In this document: in pieces, positions 45,008 through 54,197 of the stretch
Numbering within the stretch: position 1 is the first letter of the stretch
Layout of the letters: each line of letters begins with the position of its first letter
Assembly (NCBI GenBank): GCA_016458225.1
Contig: JAEMGR010000005.1
Span: 186,001-250,000 of the forward strand
Direction of reading: 5' to 3'
DNA length: 64,000 nt
From: Myxococcaceae bacterium JPH2
GTDB lineage: Bacteria; Myxococcota; Myxococcia; Myxococcales; Myxococcaceae
Made by a program: the position numbers and the translations under genes
Notes under the pieces: model-generated
Told to the model about the DNA's origin: nothing
Seen by the model: the letters and a program-made list of their open reading frames with translations, nothing else
Database searches by the model: none

Positions 45008-46135
45008 CTAGAGCACCGCCAGGTCATCGCGGTGCACCGCCTCATCCAGGTAGCGGTAGCCCAGCACCCCTTCGATGTCCGAGCTGTGGCGGCCCGCGAT
45101 GCGGCGAAGCTCGTTGGCGTCGTAGGCGCTGAGCCCCCGCGCGAAGGCGTGACCCGTCCCGTCCACGAGGTCCACGGGGTCCCCTCTTCCGAAGTCGCCG
45201 TCCACGCCCCGCACGCCGCTTGGCAGCAGGCTGCGCTTGTGGTGGACGATGGCCTCGCGCGCGCCTGCATCCACCTGGATGCGCCCTCGGGGACGGAGCG
45301 CGTGGGCAATCCAGGCGGTGCGCGCGCTGCGGCGTCCGCCAGACGGCTCGAAGAGCGTGCCCACGGGCTCGCCTTCCAACACGGCCCTCAGCCGGCCGGG
45401 CACCGCGCCCGAGGTGATGACGCACGGGATGCCCAACTCGGCGACCTGCCCCGCCGCGCGCACCTTGGTCATCATCCCGCCTGTTCCGACGCCGCTGGAG
45501 GTGCCACCGGCCAGCGCGAGCACGTCGGGCGTCACGGCCTCCACGGACTCCATCAGGCGCGCGGTGTCATCACGACGGGGATCCGCGGTGAACAGGCCCT
45601 CCACGTCCGACAGCAGGACCAGGGCATCCGCCTCCACCACGCCCGCCACCAGACCGGCCAGGGTGTCGTTGTCGCCGAACTTCAGCTCGTCCACCGACAC
45701 GGTGTCGTTCTCGTTGATGACGGGCACCACGCCCGCGCCCAGCAGCCGCTCCAGCGTGTGCTTCACGTTGAGGTAGCGGCGGCGCTCCTGCACGTCCTCG
45801 TGGGTGAGGAGGACCTGGGCCACGGCCCGTCCCTCGCGACCGAACGTCTCCTCGTAGGCCTGCATCAAGCGGCTCTGCCCCACCGCCGCGCACGCCTGCT
45901 TGCCAGGGATGTCCTTGGGGCGGGAGGGCAGCGCCAGCCGCTCGACGCCCAAGGCGATGGCGCCGCTGGACACCACCACCAGCTCGCGGCCTTGCGCGGC
46001 CCAGAGCAGGTCGTGCCCCAGGGCCTCGAAGTGTTCACGGTTGAACCGGCCCGTCGTGGACGTCAGGGCATTGGTTCCAATCTTCACCACCACGCGACGA
46101 GCCCCACGCAGGGCCTTGCGTCCGGATACGCTCAC
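45008..46135 (-). CDS. proB: Glutamate 5-kinase
   Basis: A 375-residue ProB: the amino-acid kinase domain starts RRVVVKIGTNAL and continues through SSGAIALG, NENDTVSVDELKFGDND and GTGGMMTKVRAA; a C-terminal PUA domain is present, so it is the long form. It phosphorylates glutamate for proline synthesis and is usually feedback-inhibited by proline. The start is a GTG at 46135 without a strong ribosome-binding site. proA is not adjacent. It is divergent from hflX. Confidence 0.96.
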   Translation of the reverse strand: MSVSGRKALRGARRVVVKIGTNALTSTTGRFNREHFEALGHDLLWAAQGRELVVVSSGAIALGVERLALPSRPKDIPGKQACAAVGQSRLMQAYEETFGREGRAVAQVLLTHEDVQERRRYLNVKHTLERLLGAGVVPVINENDTVSVDELKFGDNDTLAGLVAGVVEADALVLLSDVEGLFTADPRRDDTARLMESVEAVTPDVLALAGGTSSGVGTGGMMTKVRAAGQVAELGIPCVITSGAVPGRLRAVLEGEPVGTLFEPSGGRRSARTAWIAHALRPRGRIQVDAGAREAIVHHKRSLLPSGVRGVDGDFGRGDPVDLVDGTGHAFARGLSAYDANELRRIAGRHSSDIEGVLGYRYLDEAVHRDDLAVL

Positions 46136-46183
46136 GTCGAGCAGCGTAGGACGGAAACGGAAAGGACGCGCGCGTCCCGTGTG

Positions 46184-46206
46184 TTGTCAGGGGTCACGGG
46201 TATTCC
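46184..46206 (+). promoter_or_regulatory. Weak candidate RecA-NDp-like element upstream of hflX
   Basis: TTGTCAGGG, then 8 bases, then TATTCC. The first block matches eight of nine positions of TTGTCRGTG, but the -10 part keeps only TA. Position fits a promoter with an 87-base leader for hflX. By itself this match could occur by chance. Confidence 0.3.
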
Positions 46207-46299
46207 GGAGGGGTTCCGTCATGAAACCCACCGGGCGCCGGTCCATCGGAAGTTCCGGAAGGGGCTCGGGCCACTCGCCCCGGCCAGGAGAGCGAACGT

Positions 46300-47952
<1,653 letters not shown>

Positions 47953-47978
47953 GGGTGGGCGGGTTGCGAGCGGAGGAG

Positions 47979-48001
47979 GGCTCCCCTAGAGTCGGGGAGC
48001 C
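47979..48001 (+). terminator. Hairpin at the hflX/next-gene junction, overlapping a start region
   Basis: A perfect 8-bp stem (47979-47986 with 47994-48001) ends directly before the GTG start at 48002. The 3' arm contains GGGGAG, the only candidate ribosome-binding site. It may terminate hflX transcripts or hide the start of the next gene. Confidence 0.5.
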
Positions 48002-48463
48002 GTGTCCAATCCGCTCAGCCTGCTCGTCCCGCTGCTGACGCTTCAGATTGAAGGGCTGCCGGGACAGGACCCGGGACCGCAGTACGTGAAGCCGGTCTCG
48101 TCCCTGTCCCCGAAGTACTTCGAGTTCCTGGAGCAGAACAGCCACATCATCTACCCCGCCATCGCGGTGCTGACGCTCGTCATCATCGCCGCCGGCATCC
48201 TCCAGGCGTGGAGAACGCAGGACCTGGACGGCCTCCAGAAGAACCAGTTCAAGAAGGCCATCGTCAACGAGCTGCGGCGCAACATCAGCGGCCTGCCCGG
48301 CGACGTGCTGGCCAAGGCGGTCGGACTGGATCGCCTGAAGACGAACCGCCTGCTGGAGCAGATGCAGCAGGAGGGCATGGTGCTGAGCCACACCAACTCC
48401 CAGCGGCTCACCGTGTGGCGCGTGCGTGGCGCGGCGCCCGACGCGAACGTGCGCCGGGCCTGA
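48002..48463 (+). CDS. Membrane-anchored winged-helix-like protein
   Basis: A 153-residue protein. The N-terminus is short and amphipathic, then one membrane span at about residues 50-68 (IIYPAIAVLTLVIIAAGIL). The C-terminal 75 residues look like a winged helix (KAVGLDRLKTNRLLEQMQQEGMVLSH). This is a layout for a one-component membrane regulator, but DNA binding is not shown. The GTG at 48002 directly follows a hairpin. It is convergent with gpsA. Confidence 0.75.
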   Translation: MSNPLSLLVPLLTLQIEGLPGQDPGPQYVKPVSSLSPKYFEFLEQNSHIIYPAIAVLTLVIIAAGILQAWRTQDLDGLQKNQFKKAIVNELRRNISGLPGDVLAKAVGLDRLKTNRLLEQMQQEGMVLSHTNSQRLTVWRVRGAAPDANVRRA

Positions 48464-48482
48464 AGGTCCGCGCCCTCCCCGC

Positions 48483-49490
48483 TCAGACGCCCGCCAGCTC
48501 CGACTTCGGCTGGCGCGTCATCAGGTCCACCACGGCCGTGCGGGCGTTCTTGTCCTCGTAGGCAATCAAGTACACCTGATGGCAGATGGGCAGCTCCACG
48601 CCCGTCTTCACCGACAGGTCGCGCGCGCTCTTGGCCGTCTTCACGCCCTCGGCCACTTCCTTCATCTGCGAGAGGATGTCCGGGAGCTTGCGGCCCTTGC
48701 CCAGCTCCATGCCCACGTGACGGTTGCGGCTGAGCTCACCGGTGCAGGTAAGCACCAGGTCGCCCATGCCCGACAGGCCCGAGAGCGTCAGCGGGTTGGC
48801 GCCCTTGCGCACCGCGAGGCGGGTGATCTCCGCCAGCCCGCGCGTGATGATGGCCGCGCGCGCGTTGTGGCCCATGCCCAGGCCGTCCGCCATGCCCGCC
48901 GCGATGGCGATCACGTTCTTCAGCGCGCCGCCGTACTGCACGCCCACCACGTCGTTGGACGTGTACGAGCGGAACGTCTCGGTCTGCAGGGCCTTCTGAC
49001 AGCGCAGCGCCACCTTGTCCCAGTGCGACGCGATGGTCACCACCGTGGGCATGCGGCGCGCCAGCTCCTTGGCGAAGCTGGGGCCCGAGAGCACCGCGAG
49101 GTACGGGTGGAACTCCTCGGGCAGACAGTCCTCGAGCAGCTCCGTCATGGTGAGGAGCGACTCGTTCTCGATGCCCTTGGACACCGTGATGATGGGCACG
49201 TGGCGCGGCAGGAACGCCTTGGCGCGCGCCATCACCTCGCGCGTGGCGTGGCTGGGCGTGGCCAGGACCACCAGCTCCGAGCCCGTCAGCGCCTCCTCGA
49301 GGTTCGTCGTGGCGTGCACGCGCTCGGAGATGGGGATGCCTGGGAGGTAGGTGGCGTTCTCGTGCCGGGTGTTGATGGCCTCGACGGTGGCCGGCTCGCG
49401 CCCCCAGAGCTGGACGCGCTCGCAGTTGACCGCGAGGACGTTCGCGAGCGCCGTACCGAATGAGCCAGAGCCAATCACACTGCCGCGCAT
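48483..49490 (-). CDS. gpsA: Glycerol-3-phosphate dehydrogenase [NAD(P)+]
   Basis: A 335-residue GpsA. The NAD(P)-binding loop GSGSFGTALA is at the N-terminus, and the catalytic Lys lies in ALKNVIAIAAG. It reduces dihydroxyacetone phosphate to sn-glycerol-3-phosphate for phospholipid synthesis in the cytoplasm. The ATG at 49490 is the natural start. An upstream secreted-protein gene on the same strand ends 31 bases earlier, so cotranscription is likely. Confidence 0.97.
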   Translation of the reverse strand: MRGSVIGSGSFGTALANVLAVNCERVQLWGREPATVEAINTRHENATYLPGIPISERVHATTNLEEALTGSELVVLATPSHATREVMARAKAFLPRHVPIITVSKGIENESLLTMTELLEDCLPEEFHPYLAVLSGPSFAKELARRMPTVVTIASHWDKVALRCQKALQTETFRSYTSNDVVGVQYGGALKNVIAIAAGMADGLGMGHNARAAIITRGLAEITRLAVRKGANPLTLSGLSGMGDLVLTCTGELSRNRHVGMELGKGRKLPDILSQMKEVAEGVKTAKSARDLSVKTGVELPICHQVYLIAYEDKNARTAVVDLMTRQPKSELAGV

Positions 49491-49521
49491 GGATGACCTC
49501 TTGTCGTGGAGAAAGCGGGCC

Positions 49522-50448
49522 TCACCAGAGGGCCGAGACCACGCCGACGGATATCGCCGGCATGAACGAGGCGCTGCCCTCCGCGCGGCTGTGGAAGTCG
49601 CCGCCGAAGGACAACACGTAGGAAGTTCTCGCGGTGATGGGCGACTCGAAGCCCGCGCGCGCGAGGAAGGTGCCCGTCGTCGTCGACGCGGGGGGCAGGC
49701 CTCCCAAAGGCGTGCGCTGGACGGGCTCGGTGTCCCAGGCGAGCTGGTAGCGCAGGTCCAGGAACAACCGCTTCGCGCGCGGCGACTGTCCCTGCCATGA
49801 CGCCACCACGCCGGACTGGAGGTTCCAGTTGCGGCGCCCGCTCAGGTAGCGCGCGCCTCGCTCCTCCGTCTCGGCCGGGCGGAGGAACAGCGCGCGGCCG
49901 CCCTCCACCACGAACCCCAGCGCCGCGCGACCGTTGTCCACGCCATCCAGCAGCGTGAGGCGCGCGCCCACCCGGCCCTCGTTCATCATTCCGTAGAGGC
50001 TGTCCAACCCCAGCGCCACGTCGAGCCGGGGGAGCACGCCCACCACCGCGCGCAGGGACAAGAGCGGAAAGCCGACCATCAGCCCCACCACGACCCGCCC
50101 CGAGCCCGAGGAGCGGGCGCCGAGGAGTCCCAGCCGATTGGGCTCCAGCGGCGGGCTGGGCGGGAGCGCCTCCTCCACGGGGGGCGTCTTCGGCGCGGGA
50201 ACGACGAAGGTCGATGGAGGTGGCCCCTCGGGTGCGGCGAGTGGGGGCGCCTCCGTGGCGTGCGCCTCGGGGAGCGGCGAGACCGGTCCGGGATACGCCT
50301 GCCACGACTCGGCATCGGGGACGGCGCTGGGCCCGGGTGACTCCGCGGGAGCGCGGCTTCCCGATGGGCTCGGCGGCGCGGGCGTCTGCGCGCGCACGAG
50401 CGTTCCGAGGAGGAGAGCCGGCAGGAGGAGGAGTCGGGGGGCACGCAT
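49522..50448 (-). CDS. Probable outer-membrane beta-barrel-like protein
   Basis: A 308-residue protein with a signal peptide (LLLLPALLLGTLVRAQ), a Pro-rich linker of about 90 residues, and a C-terminal ~190-residue domain with alternating amphipathic strands (RVVVGLMVGFPLLSLRAVVG, and a terminal VGVVSALW). The last residue is an aromatic Trp, consistent with a BAM-recognised barrel, although penultimate residues are not a textbook signal. It precedes gpsA on the same strand. No known family. Confidence 0.65.
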   Translation of the reverse strand: MRAPRLLLLPALLLGTLVRAQTPAPPSPSGSRAPAESPGPSAVPDAESWQAYPGPVSPLPEAHATEAPPLAAPEGPPPSTFVVPAPKTPPVEEALPPSPPLEPNRLGLLGARSSGSGRVVVGLMVGFPLLSLRAVVGVLPRLDVALGLDSLYGMMNEGRVGARLTLLDGVDNGRAALGFVVEGGRALFLRPAETEERGARYLSGRRNWNLQSGVVASWQGQSPRAKRLFLDLRYQLAWDTEPVQRTPLGGLPPASTTTGTFLARAGFESPITARTSYVLSFGGDFHSRAEGSASFMPAISVGVVSALW

Positions 50449-50637
50449 GGGAACGCGGCCGGCAGCTTAGTCCACGGCGCACCAGGGAAACGAGGGTGGC
50501 TCGCCCGTTGGCCGGCCGGCCATGCGTCGCCCTCCGCAAAACCGCCACGGGCCCCCACCAATGGGTGGCCACGCGGCGCCCTCCCCGGTCTACCATCCGC
50601 GCCCGCGTTCGGTGCGTAACCGAGGAGAGACGACGGG

Positions 50638-51690
50638 ATGAGGGTTGGACGGGGCGCACTGTTGTTCGCGTTGGCGCTCGGCGCGTGCAAGCCGCGCGCG
50701 GTCACGGAGCCGGACGCCGGTGCGACCTCGGTGCCTGGCCGTCCCGCCACCGTGACGATGCCTGGCTGCGAGACCCTGTTCCCAGCCGACGTGCGCGAGC
50801 TGACCCTCAACGGCTTCACCGTGAAGGAGTCGCGCGCGTGTCCGACGTGCGGCCCGGTGTGCACCTTCCGCTCGGCGGCGGAGCCCGAGACCACGGTGTC
50901 CATCGTCTATGACTGCCAGGAGCACTACGCCACCGCGGACGTGCATGCGCTGCTTGAGCCCACGCTGAACGCGGGAGGCATCGAAGTGCCCGCCCTGGGA
51001 CGCGCCGCGGCTCGCCGCAACCCGGTGCAAGGCATGACGCAGGTGGTGGCCTGGGACGATGACTCGCCCTGCGCCGTGGTCGTCACGTGGCTCGGAGGAG
51101 ACACGGAGCGGGCGCTCGACGTGACTCGGCTCGCGCTTCAAGTCCATTCGGATCCTGGGCACGCCGCGCATCCAGGGCCTGCGTCAGAGGACGGCGCGCT
51201 CACGGACGCGGGTGACAGCGCGCTCCCCGGCGCACCGAGCGCGACGGGCTCTCGCGAGGACACGCTCCTGCCCTCCGACCTTCCGACTCCGTCCAGCGCC
51301 AACTCGCCGACGGTGCCGGCACAGCGTCCGAGCACGCCCGGCACAGCGTCTCCCGCGGTGCGCCCGAATCCCGTTGGCGCGGGCTCCCCTGCGACGCCCG
51401 TGGTGCCTTCGCGCGGTGCGACCGTGCCCACCGGAGGACGTCCGCCCTCTTCGGAGGCGGGGACGGCGCTCGGCGCTCCGAGCGGCGTGACGACACCGCG
51501 CCCGGAGACACGGCCTGCGCGCCCAACGGAGAAGTCCGCGCATGACGCGGGCACTTCGCCTTCTCCTGCTCACAGCTTGAGCGCGCACGACGCGGGCACG
51601 CTTCCCCACGCCCAAGCGGCCCCCGCGAACGTCGCGCCCCGTCTGGCTGACGATGCGGGAACGCCTGCGCCCGTTGGCGCTCACGAGTAG
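50638..51690 (+). CDS. Lipoprotein with Pro/Thr/Ser-rich tail
   Basis: A 350-residue protein. The signal ends in a lipobox LGAC at residue 17. A folded domain of about 140 residues follows with Cys residues in CETLFP, CPTCGPVC and DCQEHY, consistent with disulphides. The last 180 residues are low-complexity, rich in Pro, Thr, Ser, Ala and Gly with repeats of HDAGT-like units, and are probably unstructured. GAGGAGAG precedes the ATG at 50638. A run of stem-loops follows its stop. Confidence 0.75.
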   Translation: MRVGRGALLFALALGACKPRAVTEPDAGATSVPGRPATVTMPGCETLFPADVRELTLNGFTVKESRACPTCGPVCTFRSAAEPETTVSIVYDCQEHYATADVHALLEPTLNAGGIEVPALGRAAARRNPVQGMTQVVAWDDDSPCAVVVTWLGGDTERALDVTRLALQVHSDPGHAAHPGPASEDGALTDAGDSALPGAPSATGSREDTLLPSDLPTPSSANSPTVPAQRPSTPGTASPAVRPNPVGAGSPATPVVPSRGATVPTGGRPPSSEAGTALGAPSGVTTPRPETRPARPTEKSAHDAGTSPSPAHSLSAHDAGTLPHAQAAPANVAPRLADDAGTPAPVGAHE

Positions 51691-51742
51691 TCGCGGCGAA
51701 ACGGCCTCGCCTCGCGGGACTGGGGCCCAATCCCTTTCGTGG

Positions 51743-51895
51743 CCATGTTGCTCGCGAGACAACATGGGTTCTTCGAGGGGTTGCCCTCGCGGCAACACGC
51801 CGTGCCCGTCCATCTCTCTGCCCTAGAGGGAGAAGCCACCGTGCCGTGATTCGGCACGCGCCCTGCTTTGGGCCCCGTCACGGCTCGATGAGCCG
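51743..51895 (+). other. Cluster of four stem-loops between two secreted-protein genes
   Basis: Four perfect small hairpins occur within about 150 bases: 51743-51767 (8 bp), 51780-51796 (6 bp), 51841-51857 (6 bp) and 51881-51895 (6 bp). The last ends 21 bases before the next start at 51917, so part of the structure could be the leader of that gene; the first two may end the previous transcript. Confidence 0.45.
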
Positions 51896-51916
51896 CGGAC
51901 CCAAACAGGACGACAC

Positions 51917-54109
51917 ATGCATACGACCCTCGCCTCTCTCTTGAAGGCACGACCGCACCGCGTCTGGTGGGCGGGCGCCTCCGTGATGGCCCTGCTCCAC
52001 GGCAGCACCGCGCTGGCCGAGACGTGCCCCACCCCCACGGTGGCCCTCTGCCAGCAGATGGACTTCCTGCAGAGTTCCTGCGGGCAGCAAAGCCAGACGA
52101 AGTGCGGCGATATCCTCTCCGCGGAGTGGAAGAAGAAGCTCTCGACCTTCCCCAAGCGCTCGTCCCAGCTCCCTGCCTCCATGGGCGGACAGGTCGTCAC
52201 CACCAGCTACCTGGCGCGCGACCCGTCCAAGGATCAGCTCTCCGGCCTCGAGGACACCTTCGCGGGCACCGTCCTCAAGAACCAGCAACTGTATCGCAAG
52301 CAGTTCAAGAACCTCGACGAGGGAGACAAGCTCCAGCAGGAACTGCTGAGCAAGTGGAGTGGGAACGGCGAGGCCGTCACCTCGTGCCAGGAATACGTCG
52401 ACGAGAAGTACAACGACTACAGCCGCTTCGAGGCACGCGCGGGCCAGTTCGGCACGGACTACCTCGCCGTGTTCAACGCGGCCAATGCCGCGGAAGGCGG
52501 CATCGCGGACCGCAAGCTGTATGACCGGTCCGGCAACACGCTCGCGCCCATCTGGTCGACGCAGCGGCTGGAGAAGAACGCGTACTACCTGTTCGCCCCC
52601 GGGCCCTACCCCGACGGGACCACGGCGTATGTCTTTAGCGACAGCCTCTTGAAGCAGGTCAACCCCAAGGGCCGCACGTGGTTCGTCGCCACGGACAAGT
52701 GGCACCAGACCCTGGCCGCGTCGCTCGCCAACTACCACGTGGACGAGCTGAACAACCTCCAGGCACAGCAAGAGGACTTCGCCGCGCTGCTCGACCGCCG
52801 AGCCCAGGCGTGGAGCTTCTACCAGGCTGAGCTGGCTCGCATGAAGGCCGCGGATGTGGACCCCAAGGAGCTCAACCAGGTCACCGCCAAGAGCCTGTAT
52901 GAGATGGACGCCGCCATCGAGCGCAGCCTCGAGAGTGGCGCCAAGCAGGGCTGCCTCAATCTCGCGGCCAACACGAAGTGCGATTGGTCTCCGCGCCGCT
53001 ACAAGAAGATGCTCGACGCGGCGATGTTCCCGCGCCGGCAGGCGGACTACCAGCGCTGCCTGACGCTCACGGCCAATGACTTCGGGCCCGACAGCTTCGT
53101 GCGCAACTCGGACAAGCTGGGCATCGAGGGCCTGAAGGGCGACCACACCCTCAACGTGGCCCTCCTGGATGAGTACCTCACCCGCTACGCCGGTCAGCTC
53201 GTGGGCAACATCACGCCGGTCGACCCCTCCACCGGCCTGCGCCGCGCCGGGGCCGAGCGCAGCGGCAACAGCCTCCTGGGCAACGACACCTTCGGGCTCG
53301 CGTATGACTATGCCGGAGGCTGGGGCCTGGACTTCGGCGCCGCGCCCCTGGGCATCAACACGGGAGGAGCCCGGCTGTGTGACGCGAACCTGCGACTGTA
53401 TGGGCGCTTCAGCGCGAACGCCGTCGTCTTCGGAGGCCGCGCCGAGGTCATCAACGCGAGCGCCCTGGGCGAGACCGAGACCGCGAGCGTGCACCTGCAG
53501 GCCAACCTGCGCGTGCTGGGCATGGACATCGCGCCCTTCCCGTACGATCAGCACTTCCCCGCGCGCTTCAACGTCTCGGCGAGCCCGTCGCGCGCTGGCA
53601 CCATCTTCTCGGCCAGCGGCACGTTCGTGGTCGTCTTCATCCCCGTCACGGTGACGGCGGGCCTCAACGGCGCCGTGGGCCTGCAGCTCGGCCTCAATGG
53701 TGGCGTCGCGCGCGACTGCGTCAACGACACCGTGGGCGTGGACCTCAATGGCAACGTCACGCCGTTCGCCCGGCTGGATGCGATTGCCTCCGTGACCGTG
53801 GGCCTGCCGGGTATCGCCACGGCGGGCGTCATGGGCACCCTCAACCTGGTGCGCGCGGACATCCCGCTCACGGGTCAGCTGGGCCTCTACGTCACGTCGC
53901 CGAGCCACCCGACATTCCCGTCCATGCTCGTGCTGCACACGGGCACGTCGCTGGGTCTGAACCTGGAGGCGCTGTCTGGCCGGGTCGTCGTCTTCGCCAC
54001 GCTCGGCCCTCAGTACGGTGAGCTCGAGCTGGCCTCGTGGGCGGGCCTCGCCTACCACACGACGCTGTTCAACGACTCGTTCGAGACGCCGCTGGCCTCG
54101 CTCCGCTAG
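51917..54109 (+). CDS. Large secreted protein with helical N-half and beta-rich C-half, unknown
   Basis: A 730-residue protein with a signal peptide (long basic n-region, cleavage after STALA). Residues ~35-380 are charged and mainly helical with a few Cys residues; residues ~430-700 are Gly/Val/Thr-rich beta strands, several amphipathic (VFGGRAEVINASALG, VTAGLNGAVGLQLGLNGG). The second half looks like an extended lipid- or surface-binding sheet. It is the first of four secreted-protein genes in a row. No family is recognised. Confidence 0.78.
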   Translation: MHTTLASLLKARPHRVWWAGASVMALLHGSTALAETCPTPTVALCQQMDFLQSSCGQQSQTKCGDILSAEWKKKLSTFPKRSSQLPASMGGQVVTTSYLARDPSKDQLSGLEDTFAGTVLKNQQLYRKQFKNLDEGDKLQQELLSKWSGNGEAVTSCQEYVDEKYNDYSRFEARAGQFGTDYLAVFNAANAAEGGIADRKLYDRSGNTLAPIWSTQRLEKNAYYLFAPGPYPDGTTAYVFSDSLLKQVNPKGRTWFVATDKWHQTLAASLANYHVDELNNLQAQQEDFAALLDRRAQAWSFYQAELARMKAADVDPKELNQVTAKSLYEMDAAIERSLESGAKQGCLNLAANTKCDWSPRRYKKMLDAAMFPRRQADYQRCLTLTANDFGPDSFVRNSDKLGIEGLKGDHTLNVALLDEYLTRYAGQLVGNITPVDPSTGLRRAGAERSGNSLLGNDTFGLAYDYAGGWGLDFGAAPLGINTGGARLCDANLRLYGRFSANAVVFGGRAEVINASALGETETASVHLQANLRVLGMDIAPFPYDQHFPARFNVSASPSRAGTIFSASGTFVVVFIPVTVTAGLNGAVGLQLGLNGGVARDCVNDTVGVDLNGNVTPFARLDAIASVTVGLPGIATAGVMGTLNLVRADIPLTGQLGLYVTSPSHPTFPSMLVLHTGTSLGLNLEALSGRVVVFATLGPQYGELELASWAGLAYHTTLFNDSFETPLASLR

Positions 54110-54134
54110 CGGCAGCTCCGCAGTCGCAGTCCCT

Positions 54135-54166
54135 GGCCCCGGAGCGCTCCCTCGCGCTCCGGGGCC
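54135..54166 (+). terminator. Very stable hairpin between genes one and two of the secreted cluster
   Basis: A perfect 13-bp GC stem (54135-54147 with 54154-54166) and a 6-base loop, 25 bases after the stop. It has no U-run; it may stabilise the upstream message or reduce downstream expression. Confidence 0.6.
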
Positions 54167-54197
54167 CCTGCCCCACCGCCTCGCCCGAGGACCTTCC

